Below are positions 32,769-40,738 of a stretch of 64,000 nt of DNA, one piece after another. Each line of letters starts with the position of its first letter. The stretch's first letter is position 1. Source of the stretch: Pseudalkalibacillus decolorationis (lineage in GTDB: Bacteria; Bacillota; Bacilli; Bacillales; Fictibacillaceae); the NCBI RefSeq assembly GCF_024609785.1, contig NZ_JANHJQ010000008.1, positions 117,723 through 181,722 on the forward strand, given 5' to 3'. The position numbers were made by a program, and so were the translations under genes. The notes under the pieces are model-generated. The model worked only from the letters and a program-made list of their open reading frames with translations. It was not told the DNA's origin and did no database searches.

Positions 32769-34022
32769 TTAGCCTACCTTCTTCATCTCAATCTCATTTT
32801 TCCTCACATCAAGTTGTGGTGCGATCAAATAGTAGATAAGTGTGCCTGCTAATCCAGTAAGCGTTATAAATATCGCCATCACACTAGAAGGCAGGATTGC
32901 ACCTAGAGTTACTGTGACCGAAGCGATCAGCATCGAGAGGTTGAACTTCAATCCGTTAAACGCCATGTATGAGCTACGTGCATCATCTGGTGGAATTGAT
33001 GCCATGTATGACTGTTCCACAGGGACACGGAACACTTCCATGATTGTCAGCACAGCCATCATTACAAACAGAATCCATATACTATTCGAGTATGCAAGTA
33101 CGCCATTACAGATGGTATAAACGAAACAGCTTGTCACGAGAACCGTTTTATCTTTAAAAGAGTCCGTCAATTTCGTGACAAACAACATTAATAGTGCAAC
33201 GAGGATCGTGTTTTCGCTCCGTAAGAACCCCATCATTCTCACTCCATCAATGTCCCACCACAAAAACTGCTGAGTAGGCATTTCATCAGTCAGTCGAATC
33301 CCTATGTAATTCGTGAGATGGAACTCAAGTGAGAGGATCAATACACCAGCAAGAACGAACATGACAAACAGACGGTCATGCAACACTCTTTTATAATTCG
33401 AAAATAGCTGCAGGACATGTCCAGTTGCTGTCAAATTTGACTCCACTGGTGCATAGCTTTCATCGATGAAAAAGGCAATCAACACAACGACTACAGCCGT
33501 CACGACACTCAATGCTAGGAATAGTTCGAACAAATAATCCTTGAACAAAAATGCCCCGATAATTCCACCAATTGCGATCGACAAGTTGTTTGCCCAGTAA
33601 GTGATTGAATACATTAGCTTCCTCTGATCCGGCGAACTAACATCAATTAACATCGCCTGATTCGCTGGACCCGCCAGCCCCCAACAAATACTGTTCACTG
33701 TCATCATGAAAAAGGTGATCAACGGCTCATTGAACCACGGCGAATTGCAAATCATCATTGTTGTAAAAGCTAATAACCGTAATACTTCTGCAAAAAGCAT
33801 GATCTTTTTCCTGCCAAATTGATCGGCAAAATATCCTCCGATAAATGTAATTCCAATCCCGACAAACACATTCACCAGTAACAGCATTCCTGCAACCTTT
33901 GCCCCAAAATGAAAAGCAAGGTAAATCGCCATAAACGGGAAAATCATACTGCCAACAAAACGGCTCATAAATGATTCAATGATCCGTACCTTAATGTTCC
34001 GATGAAAATCTCTAAACCTCAT
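32769..34022 (-). CDS. MFS transporter (DHA1-type)
   Basis: A 417-residue major facilitator with 12 predicted helices and the motif A loop GGYFADQFGRKKIMLFAEVL between helices 2 and 3. The opening FMSRFVGSMIFPFMAIYLAF resembles the YttB/MdtH-like multidrug exporters of Bacillus. A ribosome site GAGAGTGGGG precedes the ATG. It has its own terminator and no adjacent regulator. The substrate is unknown. Confidence 0.88.
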   Translation of the reverse strand: MRFRDFHRNIKVRIIESFMSRFVGSMIFPFMAIYLAFHFGAKVAGMLLLVNVFVGIGITFIGGYFADQFGRKKIMLFAEVLRLLAFTTMMICNSPWFNEPLITFFMMTVNSICWGLAGPANQAMLIDVSSPDQRKLMYSITYWANNLSIAIGGIIGAFLFKDYLFELFLALSVVTAVVVVLIAFFIDESYAPVESNLTATGHVLQLFSNYKRVLHDRLFVMFVLAGVLILSLEFHLTNYIGIRLTDEMPTQQFLWWDIDGVRMMGFLRSENTILVALLMLFVTKLTDSFKDKTVLVTSCFVYTICNGVLAYSNSIWILFVMMAVLTIMEVFRVPVEQSYMASIPPDDARSSYMAFNGLKFNLSMLIASVTVTLGAILPSSVMAIFITLTGLAGTLIYYLIAPQLDVRKNEIEMKKVG

Positions 34023-34206
34023 AGAATCCCCACTCTCTATCTTTTATGTATACATTACTATACAGGATTTTCCTGAAAAATAAATCATAAATTGGAATGG
34101 ATTCTGCTACGACTTTCGGTGTAGAACGTGTTTATATCCGTACTCTTCTGAAGAGAACGAATCCCATATTGCATAATAAACCTCTCTGCGATATCTCTAC
34201 TTCCAC

Positions 34207-34240
34207 ATAAAAAAGGTGCGATTTTACGATGGACCGCACC
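34207..34240 (-). terminator. Terminator of the GNAT gene at 34254
   Basis: On the minus strand GGTGCGGTCC ... CGCACC is followed by TTTTTT. The remaining sequence to 34022 shows no recognisable gene. Confidence 0.8.
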
Positions 34241-34253
34241 CCCGTTTTTAAGG

Positions 34254-34709
34254 CTATTCCGTTCCCTTTGCATAAACCTTGATCGATTCTCCACTGACAC
34301 CATAGGCTTCTGTTAGATGATCCCATCCGTATTTTTCATAGTATCCATCCAAATCAGTTGTTAAATATAGTTTTTTAAACCCCTTTTTCGACGTTTCAAA
34401 AAGGGAATGTTGAAGTAACTTAGAACCAATTTCCTGTCCCCTATATGCTGGGTCTACATACAAACAAGCGAGCCACGGATATAAATCCTGACGACTGTTC
34501 AAATCATTCCTGAGCATGGCATACGTACCAATGATCCGTTCATCTTTTACTGCGATATAAAACCTTGGGATTTCATCCGTCGTTTTGCATGAATGGGATA
34601 TACAGTCGTAATAAAAATTATAATTATCTTTGTTTCCCCACTGTTCCCAAAACACTGCCACAGCCTTTTCAAATAGATCCATCCTCTTCTGCAATCCAAT
34701 GATTTCCAG
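34254..34709 (-). CDS. GNAT-family N-acetyltransferase with probable CTG start
   Basis: A 151-residue acetyltransferase with FEKAVAVFWEQWGN near the N-terminus and the acetyl-CoA loop DPAYRGQEIGSKLLQHSLFE, ending with KLYLTTDLDGYYEKYGWDHL. AAGGAGTGA lies 9 bases upstream of a CTG at 34709 that gives LEIIGLQKRMDLFEKA, matching the usual family start MEIV-L. The TTG at 34694 and ATG at 34682 have no ribosome site. CTG initiation is inferred. It is followed by a terminator. Confidence 0.8.
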   Translation of the reverse strand: MEIIGLQKRMDLFEKAVAVFWEQWGNKDNYNFYYDCISHSCKTTDEIPRFYIAVKDERIIGTYAMLRNDLNSRQDLYPWLACLYVDPAYRGQEIGSKLLQHSLFETSKKGFKKLYLTTDLDGYYEKYGWDHLTEAYGVSGESIKVYAKGTE

Positions 34710-34871
34710 CGTCTATCACTCCTTTTTCCCTTGTTTTCCTGCTTCATTCAATTATAACCATTCAGCTTAGATATAGGGTATACTGGTTTATAATCAAACG
34801 AAGGTTCAAATTAATTATGTAATCAATGGTAAAACTTAGTTTAGCTAAAAAATGCATTGGAGTGAAGTACG

Positions 34872-35501
34872 TTGATTGGAATTACGAGTTTTGGACTCTT
34901 TTTATTAACCGCGTTTTTGATGAATATCACTCCTGGAACGGATACTATGTACATCGTAAGCAGAAGTGCATCTCAAGGAGTAAAAGCAGGGGTTTATTCT
35001 GTTCTTGGGATTTCTACTGGTTCATTCGTTCATACTATCTTAGCTGCTATTGGTCTATCAGTAATTCTTACGACCTCAGTTGTACTTTTCACAGTTATTA
35101 AACTGGTAGGGGCAGCATACTTGATTTACCTTGGAGTAAGAATGGTAATACAAAAAACATCCAATTTGGAACTTTCACGCACAAAAAATATGTCTTTAAA
35201 AAAGATATATACACAAGGGCTTATCACGAATGTAACGAATCCGAAAGTCGCTTTATTTTTTATATCCTTTCTTCCACAATTTATTTCAAGTAATAATGAC
35301 TATGGTCCTTTACCATTTATCATCTTAGGTCTTTCTTTTGTTGTAACGGGGACTATTTGGTGTTTATTAGTCGCTGTTTTTTCTTCCTATGCAACAAAAA
35401 AATTAAGAAATAATCCTAAATTAGAATTTATCTTAAATAAAGTAACGGGTATCATTTTCATTGGATTAGGAATCAAGTTGTTAGAGACCAAAGCAACGTA
35501 A
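34872..35501 (+). CDS. LysE/RhtB-family exporter
   Basis: A 209-residue amino-acid/metabolite exporter with six hydrophobic segments. Typical family stretches are LTAFLMNITPGTDTMYIVSR near the N-terminus and the conserved QGLITNVTNPKVALFFISFLPQF. TTG start with GGAGTGAAG upstream. RhtB-type proteins export homoserine, threonine and similar amino acids. It is followed after 67 bases by a nucleotidyltransferase gene. Confidence 0.9.
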   Translation: MIGITSFGLFLLTAFLMNITPGTDTMYIVSRSASQGVKAGVYSVLGISTGSFVHTILAAIGLSVILTTSVVLFTVIKLVGAAYLIYLGVRMVIQKTSNLELSRTKNMSLKKIYTQGLITNVTNPKVALFFISFLPQFISSNNDYGPLPFIILGLSFVVTGTIWCLLVAVFSSYATKKLRNNPKLEFILNKVTGIIFIGLGIKLLETKAT

Positions 35502-35568
35502 CAACCTGGACTTCCATGTTTTTCTATAAAATACCTTGAAAGGAAACTTAATAAGAAAGGAGTTAGGA

Positions 35569-36282
35569 ATGACTAATACGAATCGTCTTGCACCATTAGA
35601 AGCTGCAAGGATGTTTGTTCAAGAGAACTTTCCAAACTATCAAGGAGCTTTGTTAGCAGGAAGTGTCGTTCGGGGTGAAGCAACGGATACATCCGACTTA
35701 GATATTGTTATATTTGATGAAAGCAAGCCCTCGTCGTATCGACAATCCCTAATCGATTTTGGTTGGCCAATCGAAGTTTTTGTCCATAACCTTACCTCTT
35801 ATCAAACATTTTTCGAAAGTGATTATAAACGGGCAAGACCCTCCTTACAAAGAATGGTGTCAGAAGGATTGGTCTTACAAGATAAAGGAATCATAGATAA
35901 AATTAAAAAAGAAGCAAATACGATTCTGGAAAAAGGACCCGAAAAATGGTCATCCCAAACGATCGAGACGAAACGGTATTTTATAACGGATACACTTGGT
36001 GATTTCATTGGTTCTAATAACCGAGCAGAAGAGCTTCTAATCATAAGTACATTGGCGAATCACTTACACGAATTCATCCTTAGAACGAATGGTCGCTGGA
36101 TCGGATCATCGAAATGGATCATCCGAGAGTTAAATCAATTCAATCGTGACCTTACTGAACGTTACGTTGATGCCCTAGAGACGTACTATACAACAAACGA
36201 TAAAAAGAAAATAATCGAGTTTACAGACGAGGTATTAAAGCCTTATGGAGGGCGGTTGTTTGACGGGTTTACGATCGGTTAA
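35569..36282 (+). CDS. Nucleotidyltransferase-domain protein
   Basis: A 237-residue protein with an MNT-type nucleotidyltransferase core (GALLAGSVVRGEATDTSDLD, a GS motif followed by DxD) and a C-terminal helical region. It resembles kanamycin-nucleotidyltransferase-like and other minimal nucleotidyltransferases. The ATG at 35569 is preceded by AGAAAGGAG. The acceptor is unknown; it could modify an antibiotic or a protein. It is probably co-transcribed with the LysE-like gene upstream. Confidence 0.8.
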   Translation: MTNTNRLAPLEAARMFVQENFPNYQGALLAGSVVRGEATDTSDLDIVIFDESKPSSYRQSLIDFGWPIEVFVHNLTSYQTFFESDYKRARPSLQRMVSEGLVLQDKGIIDKIKKEANTILEKGPEKWSSQTIETKRYFITDTLGDFIGSNNRAEELLIISTLANHLHEFILRTNGRWIGSSKWIIRELNQFNRDLTERYVDALETYYTTNDKKKIIEFTDEVLKPYGGRLFDGFTIG

Positions 36283-36458
36283 CACCTATTCTGTATAAAT
36301 ATCGAATTTGTGAGAAAAATACTCCTTAAATAAGGCTTGGCAATGGCTAAGCCTTGGCAGAACTTATACTGGGGACTTAAACTGTTCAACAACGGCGATT
36401 TTCCTTCTTGCCGAAAAGTTATATTTCCTCACGTATAAAAAAAGGAGGATGATACGTT

Positions 36459-36815
36459 ATGACAGGATTTCTTATTAAATTAGTTGTATGTCCCATTATT
36501 GTTATACTCGCCTATCTTATCTTTCCTAACGTGGATTATGCGAATTTATGGCAAGCAATAGTGGTCGGATTAGTCTTAGCAATTGGAGCTCATTTAATGG
36601 AGTTGTTCCTATTAAAAGAAACCACTATGGCTTTGAGCACCATAATGGATTTTGTCGCAGCTGTTATTATTGTTTATGTCGTTTCGGCCTTTTTCCCAAC
36701 AGCTGAAGTGACTTTTTTCGGTGCAATTTTAACTGCTGTTTTACTTACCTTGACCGAGATTCCACAACATAGCTACTTAATTAAGTCAGGGAAAACTCGA
36801 AAATCACCTGCTTAA
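36459..36815 (+). CDS. YndM-like (DUF2512) membrane protein
   Basis: A 118-residue protein with four membrane helices, including LIKLVVCPIIVILAYLIFP, and a short basic tail. It has the layout of the DUF2512 (YndM) family found in Bacillaceae. AAAAAGGAGG precedes the ATG. Function is unknown; a second family member lies at 39010-39474. The segment 36283-36458 holds a possible family A remnant near 36330 (GGCTTGGC ... GGCTAAGCC). Confidence 0.85.
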   Translation: MTGFLIKLVVCPIIVILAYLIFPNVDYANLWQAIVVGLVLAIGAHLMELFLLKETTMALSTIMDFVAAVIIVYVVSAFFPTAEVTFFGAILTAVLLTLTEIPQHSYLIKSGKTRKSPA

Positions 36816-36892
36816 ATTGATCTGTACAAAATCCTGACTGGAAGATAGGCAATAAATTTTATTGTTTATAGAATTTTAAATTTTCCCGAAAA

Positions 36893-36925
36893 CTTAAAAA
36901 AACTGGAGAGTTATTCTCCAGTTTT
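36893..36925 (-). terminator. Terminator of the YjcZ-like gene
   Basis: AAAACTGGAGA-GTTAT-TCTCCAGTTTT. On the minus strand it continues as TTTTTTAAG. It is symmetrical enough to serve the convergent DUF2512 gene as well. Confidence 0.85.
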
Positions 36926-36944
36926 AATACATACAATTTAATTA

Positions 36945-37061
36945 TTAGTATCCTCCTCCACCGTAGCCGCCACCAACAAATGCAGCTCCTACAATGATCA
37001 AAAGGATGAACAATACAACGATAAGCGCAAAACCTCCGCCGCCACCATATCCACCAGACAT
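36945..37061 (-). CDS. YjcZ-family small sporulation protein
   Basis: A 38-residue protein with a glycine-rich head ([10 protein letters not shown]), one hydrophobic helix ([19 protein letters not shown]) and a glycine/tyrosine tail. This is the characteristic YjcZ-type small membrane protein of spore formers. GGAAAGGGGGG precedes the ATG and a terminator follows. Members are usually expressed during sporulation and are associated with the spore. It is too short to appear in ordinary long-frame screens. Confidence 0.9.
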   Translation of the reverse strand: MSGGYGGGGGFALIVVLFILLIIVGAAFVGGGYGGGGY

Positions 37062-37260
37062 TAAATTCCCCCCTTTCCATTTGCTACTAATAAACTATGT
37101 CCAGCATTCAATCTTGATAGGGCATTATGGAAAAAATCCCTCCCAATTATATGTAAATTTAAAGTTCACGCATGGGAATGCCCGATAGACCTTCACTTTT
37201 CGTATTAAAAATGAGCGATTCGCCTATGGATTATATCGAGTGGGATAATAGGGGATTTTT

Positions 37261-37893
37261 TTAAAAGTGGAAAAGTAATTTAAGTGCTTGAAAGCCAAAA
37301 TAGAAACCAAATCCACACATGCAAAGACCTGATAGAACGGATATACCCTTCAGCATAAAAGGAGTCAAGAATTTTCTAAATCCACTTGATATGCAAGCCA
37401 TTGTGACATCCCATAGCATTAAACCAATTATAATGGCTCCTCCATATATCATTAAATGAACATTGTTATAGCGAGTGATCGTGTTCGCTAATACCGAACC
37501 ATAGATACCAAGCCAAAAAAGAATGGATAATGGATTCGTTATCGAAATCAAGAAACCTCTCGTAAACGTGCTTTTCAGTGAGCTTTTCCTATAATTATTA
37601 TGATTCTCTTCCATCCCTTGAGAACTGACAATACTCTCTATTCCCGTATACATTAATACAAATGTCCCGAATAACCATAGGAAGGATTTCATGAATGGAA
37701 TCTCTAAGAAATGGACGACTCCAAAGAAAACAGCAGCGATAAAAAGTAGTTCCGCAACAATGGAACCTAGTCCAATAACCCAAGAATGGAAAAAGCCATG
37801 TTTGATTCCTTGGTCAATTTGCGCAGCATTGATAGGTCCAAGTGGGGCTGCTAATGAAAGTCCCAAAAGAATATAACTGAAGAACACACCCAA
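37261..37893 (-). CDS. LysE-family exporter, YitZ/YisU-like
   Basis: About 210 residues with six hydrophobic segments and the family landmarks LGLSLAAPLGPINAAQIDQG and RGFLISITNPLSILFWLGIY. A TTG at 37893 is favoured because AGGAG lies 8 bases upstream; a GTG three codons earlier abuts that site. This second LysE-type exporter is distinct from the one at 34872. The substrate is unknown. Confidence 0.88.
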   Translation of the reverse strand: MGVFFSYILLGLSLAAPLGPINAAQIDQGIKHGFFHSWVIGLGSIVAELLFIAAVFFGVVHFLEIPFMKSFLWLFGTFVLMYTGIESIVSSQGMEENHNNYRKSSLKSTFTRGFLISITNPLSILFWLGIYGSVLANTITRYNNVHLMIYGGAIIIGLMLWDVTMACISSGFRKFLTPFMLKGISVLSGLCMCGFGFYFGFQALKLLFHF

Positions 37894-37981
37894 AGCTCTC
37901 ACTCCTCATCAAGTAGTAGCTTGTACAAATGTATTCATCAGCTTAAGTTTGTATTCGTATACCAATCCGAATACGAATATC

Positions 37982-38233
37982 CTAACGTTTTGTCGCTTGA
38001 TTACTTTCTTCGATTAATCTTAATAAATCAGTAGCTTTCTGCATTTGCTTTGCATTTGCTTCCGTATTAAATAATGGATTATGTTTAGCTTCATTTAATA
38101 CCTCTTCAGCTTGTTTAACCTGTTGTTGTGCCTCTGTAAAACCAGTTTGATCTTCTTGAGCTCTCTCGACAGCTACCCTTGCATTGTTTAACTGATCCAT
38201 AACGGTATCGAAACTGTTTTCGTGTGATTCCAT
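37982..38233 (-). CDS. Small helical (coiled-coil) protein
   Basis: An 83-residue hydrophilic, strongly helical protein rich in Gln, Glu and Ala (for example NARVAVERAQEDQTGFTEAQ). GGGAGGAAG precedes the ATG at 38233. It resembles the short uncharacterised coiled-coil proteins of Bacillus (YtzC or DUF3813-like), but the match is not certain. No enzyme motif. Confidence 0.7.
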   Translation of the reverse strand: MESHENSFDTVMDQLNNARVAVERAQEDQTGFTEAQQQVKQAEEVLNEAKHNPLFNTEANAKQMQKATDLLRLIEESNQATKR

Positions 38234-38624
38234 ACGTTTGCTTCCTCCCATAGAAAGTTTTTTTAGATTCTCAAAATTAACTATATGAATCCTTCTTCTA
38301 AGATTAATTTCTCCATTTCACAACTTTTCCCACATGTTAAATATTGGTTTGAACTTTATAATAAACAACGATTAATTCGTAAAAGATAAATGTAATGAGT
38401 TACTGGGATAAGTTTTATTCTGATCTGGATTTCTACGTTGAGGCAATTATAAGGGAAGCTAAAAAGGCTACCGGAACTTATATTGTATTCAGCCTGTTTA
38501 GCACAAATGCACGGCTGAAAACCTACAATAAGGATCCTTTTGTTACTATGCACTTTATTAGCTTATTGTTTGTGACAAAACTTGTGCTGAAGAATGAATA
38601 ATGATTAAATAATCTTCAATGAAA

Positions 38625-38669
38625 TAAAAATAAAGCTGTCAAGATTCTTTTCTAAGAATCCCACAGCTT
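38625..38669 (-). terminator. Terminator of the S14 paralogue
   Basis: On the minus strand AAGCTGT-GGG-ATTCTTAG/... GAATC-TTG-ACAGCTT forms a two-part stem, followed by TATTTTTATTTC. The 38252-38624 gap shows no convincing gene; one 68-codon frame there lacks a ribosome site. Confidence 0.75.
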
Positions 38670-38683
38670 GTTATTTATATGAT

Positions 38684-38869
38684 TTACCAACTGGCTTTTT
38701 TAAGCCCTGGTATTTGTCCTCGATAAGCAAACTTTCGAAGGCAGATTCGACATAGCTGAAATTTTCTTAATACACTATGTGGTCTTCCACATTCATTACA
38801 TCGAGTATATTCGCGTACTTGATATTTCTGGGGCTTGTTCTTCTTAACTATTAAAGACGTTTTAGCCAT
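38684..38869 (-). CDS. rpsN: 30S ribosomal protein S14, zinc-ribbon (type Z) paralogue
   Basis: A 61-residue S14 with two CxxC pairs (CNECG and CRICL), so it is the zinc-binding form, ending in the conserved [17 protein letters not shown]. It is a stand-alone gene far from any ribosomal operon in this window, with its own promoter region (two copies of AATTAGTATAAAAG) and terminator, so it is likely an accessory copy. The N-terminus ([20 protein letters not shown]) is diverged from the usual form. Zinc-responsive control is typical of accessory S14 genes, but these are usually the cysteine-free form. Confidence 0.88.
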   Translation of the reverse strand: MAKTSLIVKKNKPQKYQVREYTRCNECGRPHSVLRKFQLCRICLRKFAYRGQIPGLKKASW

Positions 38870-39009
38870 GATAGTATCCTCCTTAATTAGTATAAAAGAA
38901 TTAGTATAAAAGGAAAGTATACTATATTTTCGGGTGCAGGTACAATGAAATATATGACAATTATTTTCCAGTCCGGTTCCTCTAAAAACGAATTCCTTGT
39001 TAAAAGTCT

Positions 39010-39474
39010 TTACCGATTATCATCTTTAGACGTCTCTTTGGCCATCGAATCGCTTACATCTGATTCTTCAGCGAACTCAGTAGCAAAGCTTTCTCTAGGG
39101 GCAGGATTTTGGTGAGCAGCATTTTGGTTAGGAAGAATTTCATTATCCATATATCGATGGAAAAACCATTCGCCTATCGTTATTCCCGCAGTTGCATAAA
39201 ATGTGGCTAACCCTAAAGGTATGTCTCCCTCAATGAAAGCATCCCCTAGCGCCCATAAACCTAAATACACTAGTCCAAAATCAGCTATCGTGGCTGCTGT
39301 GTTACCATATCTCGGTAAAATGAACAAATCACCAATTAAGTAAGCAGCTACCGTCAATATTGTACTAAGTGCCAATATATCAGCAAATGATACCTCATAT
39401 CCAAGTCCTAAGACAATAAACAAGACCAGTGTAATCATTACAAATTTAATCAGTAATGCTTTTATATGTTTCAT
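39010..39474 (-). CDS. YndM-like (DUF2512) membrane protein
   Basis: A 154-residue protein with four membrane helices in the first 105 residues ([20 protein letters not shown] and following). The acidic, polar C-terminal tail ([20 protein letters not shown]) is longer than in the 118-residue family member at 36459. Both fit DUF2512. AGGAGG precedes the ATG. Function is unknown. Confidence 0.85.
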   Translation of the reverse strand: MKHIKALLIKFVMITLVLFIVLGLGYEVSFADILALSTILTVAAYLIGDLFILPRYGNTAATIADFGLVYLGLWALGDAFIEGDIPLGLATFYATAGITIGEWFFHRYMDNEILPNQNAAHQNPAPRESFATEFAEESDVSDSMAKETSKDDNR

Positions 39475-39557
39475 TTTAAACCTCCTTTTTACATTTAATA
39501 TGTCCAGCTAGGTGGCTGTTATTCAGTAATTCAGGATATATATGGAAGATAATTGGT

Positions 39558-39648
39558 AAAGAAAACTTAGCAAAGCCAAGCCTTTGGCGCCGGCTGAGCC
39601 TTAGTTGCGCTTATACTATAGAAAGTATTTTTATACTTTCTTAACGTG
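39558..39648. repeat. Dispersed ~90-bp repeat, family A, copy 4
   Basis: AAAGAAAACTTAGCAAAGCC then AAGCCTTTGGCGCCGGCTGAGCC ... CTTTCTTAACGTG. With copy 5 it forms a subtype that differs from copies 1-2 in the central GGCGCCGGC segment. It abuts the cyanophycinase stop codon. Confidence 0.9.
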
Positions 39649-39653
39649 TAAAC

Positions 39654-40433
39654 TTAAACTCCTGCCTGTTCTTTTACCTTCCCCGTTTTTAAACAGTACT
39701 TGTACGCACTTGATAGCAAATGAAGTTTTATTCCCGATATCGTCATTTCATTCTGCTCGTCCTTTTCGACGATAAAGTCTAGTTCACGCCCATCCATGAT
39801 TGTGACAATATTACTCCCAACAACATGCAAATGTCCTTGATCACATATGATTGCTGTATTCTCATCGATTCCTACACCGATTGTTCCCTTCGTTAATCCG
39901 ACCTCATAGATCAACCGTCCGAATCTACCTCTCTGGGAAAAATGTTGGTCAATGATCAAATTATCCAAGAAACCAAACCCATTCCCCATCGTGATCTGAT
40001 TAACCTGATCATTTTCTCCTTCAGCTTCTATAATCATTTTCCGACCCATTATTGAGGCCCCAGCACTCGTTCCCCCAATTACTAATCCATCTATGCGTTG
40101 ATTTTTAATCGATTTTAGGAAGTTGCTTTTACTAAGAATTTCAGCGAGCTGTTGTTGGTCTCCACCTGTAAAGAACAGAGCTTTTACTTGATTTAACTTA
40201 GATATGTAATGATTGCTATCATCCTTGGATTGAATATTAAAATGTAAAACCTTCTGAACACCTACCGAGTGAAAAACCTTTTGGTAGTCACTATAGACCT
40301 GTTCAGGGATACCACTCGCAGTTGTTACAATCCCAATACTTCCAAAATCACATAAATCAGCGAAGGCATTTAAAATTTCTTTAGCGCCCTTTTTGTCCTC
40401 ATGACCACCAATGATCATTAATTTGCCTGTCAT
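39654..40433 (-). CDS. Cyanophycinase (S51 peptidase family)
   Basis: A 259-residue serine hydrolase of the cyanophycinase group, which releases beta-Asp-Arg dipeptides from cyanophycin. The nucleophile serine lies in IGGTSAGASIMGRKMI, followed by the QHFSQRGRFGRL motif and GIDENTAI, all typical of CphB. The length is normal and there is no export signal, so it is an intracellular form. No cyanophycin synthetase is nearby. TGAGGTG precedes the ATG. Confidence 0.88.
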   Translation of the reverse strand: MTGKLMIIGGHEDKKGAKEILNAFADLCDFGSIGIVTTASGIPEQVYSDYQKVFHSVGVQKVLHFNIQSKDDSNHYISKLNQVKALFFTGGDQQQLAEILSKSNFLKSIKNQRIDGLVIGGTSAGASIMGRKMIIEAEGENDQVNQITMGNGFGFLDNLIIDQHFSQRGRFGRLIYEVGLTKGTIGVGIDENTAIICDQGHLHVVGSNIVTIMDGRELDFIVEKDEQNEMTISGIKLHLLSSAYKYCLKTGKVKEQAGV

Positions 40434-40598
40434 ACATGCACCTCATTTTCGTTACAACTACATAGATAAGACTGATCTTTGTATATTATTAACTTCTATT
40501 CCCATAAATAAACTTTATTGGAAACTCAAACTCGTATAATGCTCTCTTCATTCAATATTTGTTAACCATATGTAAAGACAAATGTCAATACATCTACT

Positions 40599-40661
40599 AT
40601 TGGGAAAGTCATTGTCAATTCATGTCGATTTAACACCGGTTTCATTTGGCTATTTCCCAAT
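40599..40661. promoter_or_regulatory. Widely spaced inverted repeat upstream of the protease gene
   Basis: ATTGGGAAA (40599-40607) and TTTCCCAAT (40653-40661) are perfect 9-base arms 45 bases apart, with a TATACT -10-like box downstream near 40685. It could be two half-sites for a regulator of the protease gene. The rest of 40434-40738 is AT-rich with no gene. Confidence 0.4.
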
Positions 40662-40738
40662 AAACAAATGGGTTTACTGATGATATACTATGTCTGAACA
40701 TTCTAAAGATATAAAAAATATACTGGGGAGGTAGTTTT

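Noticed and set aside
37260-37261. Convergent reading of the YjcZ region as a 73-codon minus-strand gene (36859-37080)
   Set aside because: That frame is out of register with the YjcZ-like frame, which alone has the glycine-rich/hydrophobic layout and a proper ribosome site.
38395-38601. 68-codon plus-strand frame
   Set aside because: No ribosome site and no recognisable protein features; it may be chance in an AT-rich gap.
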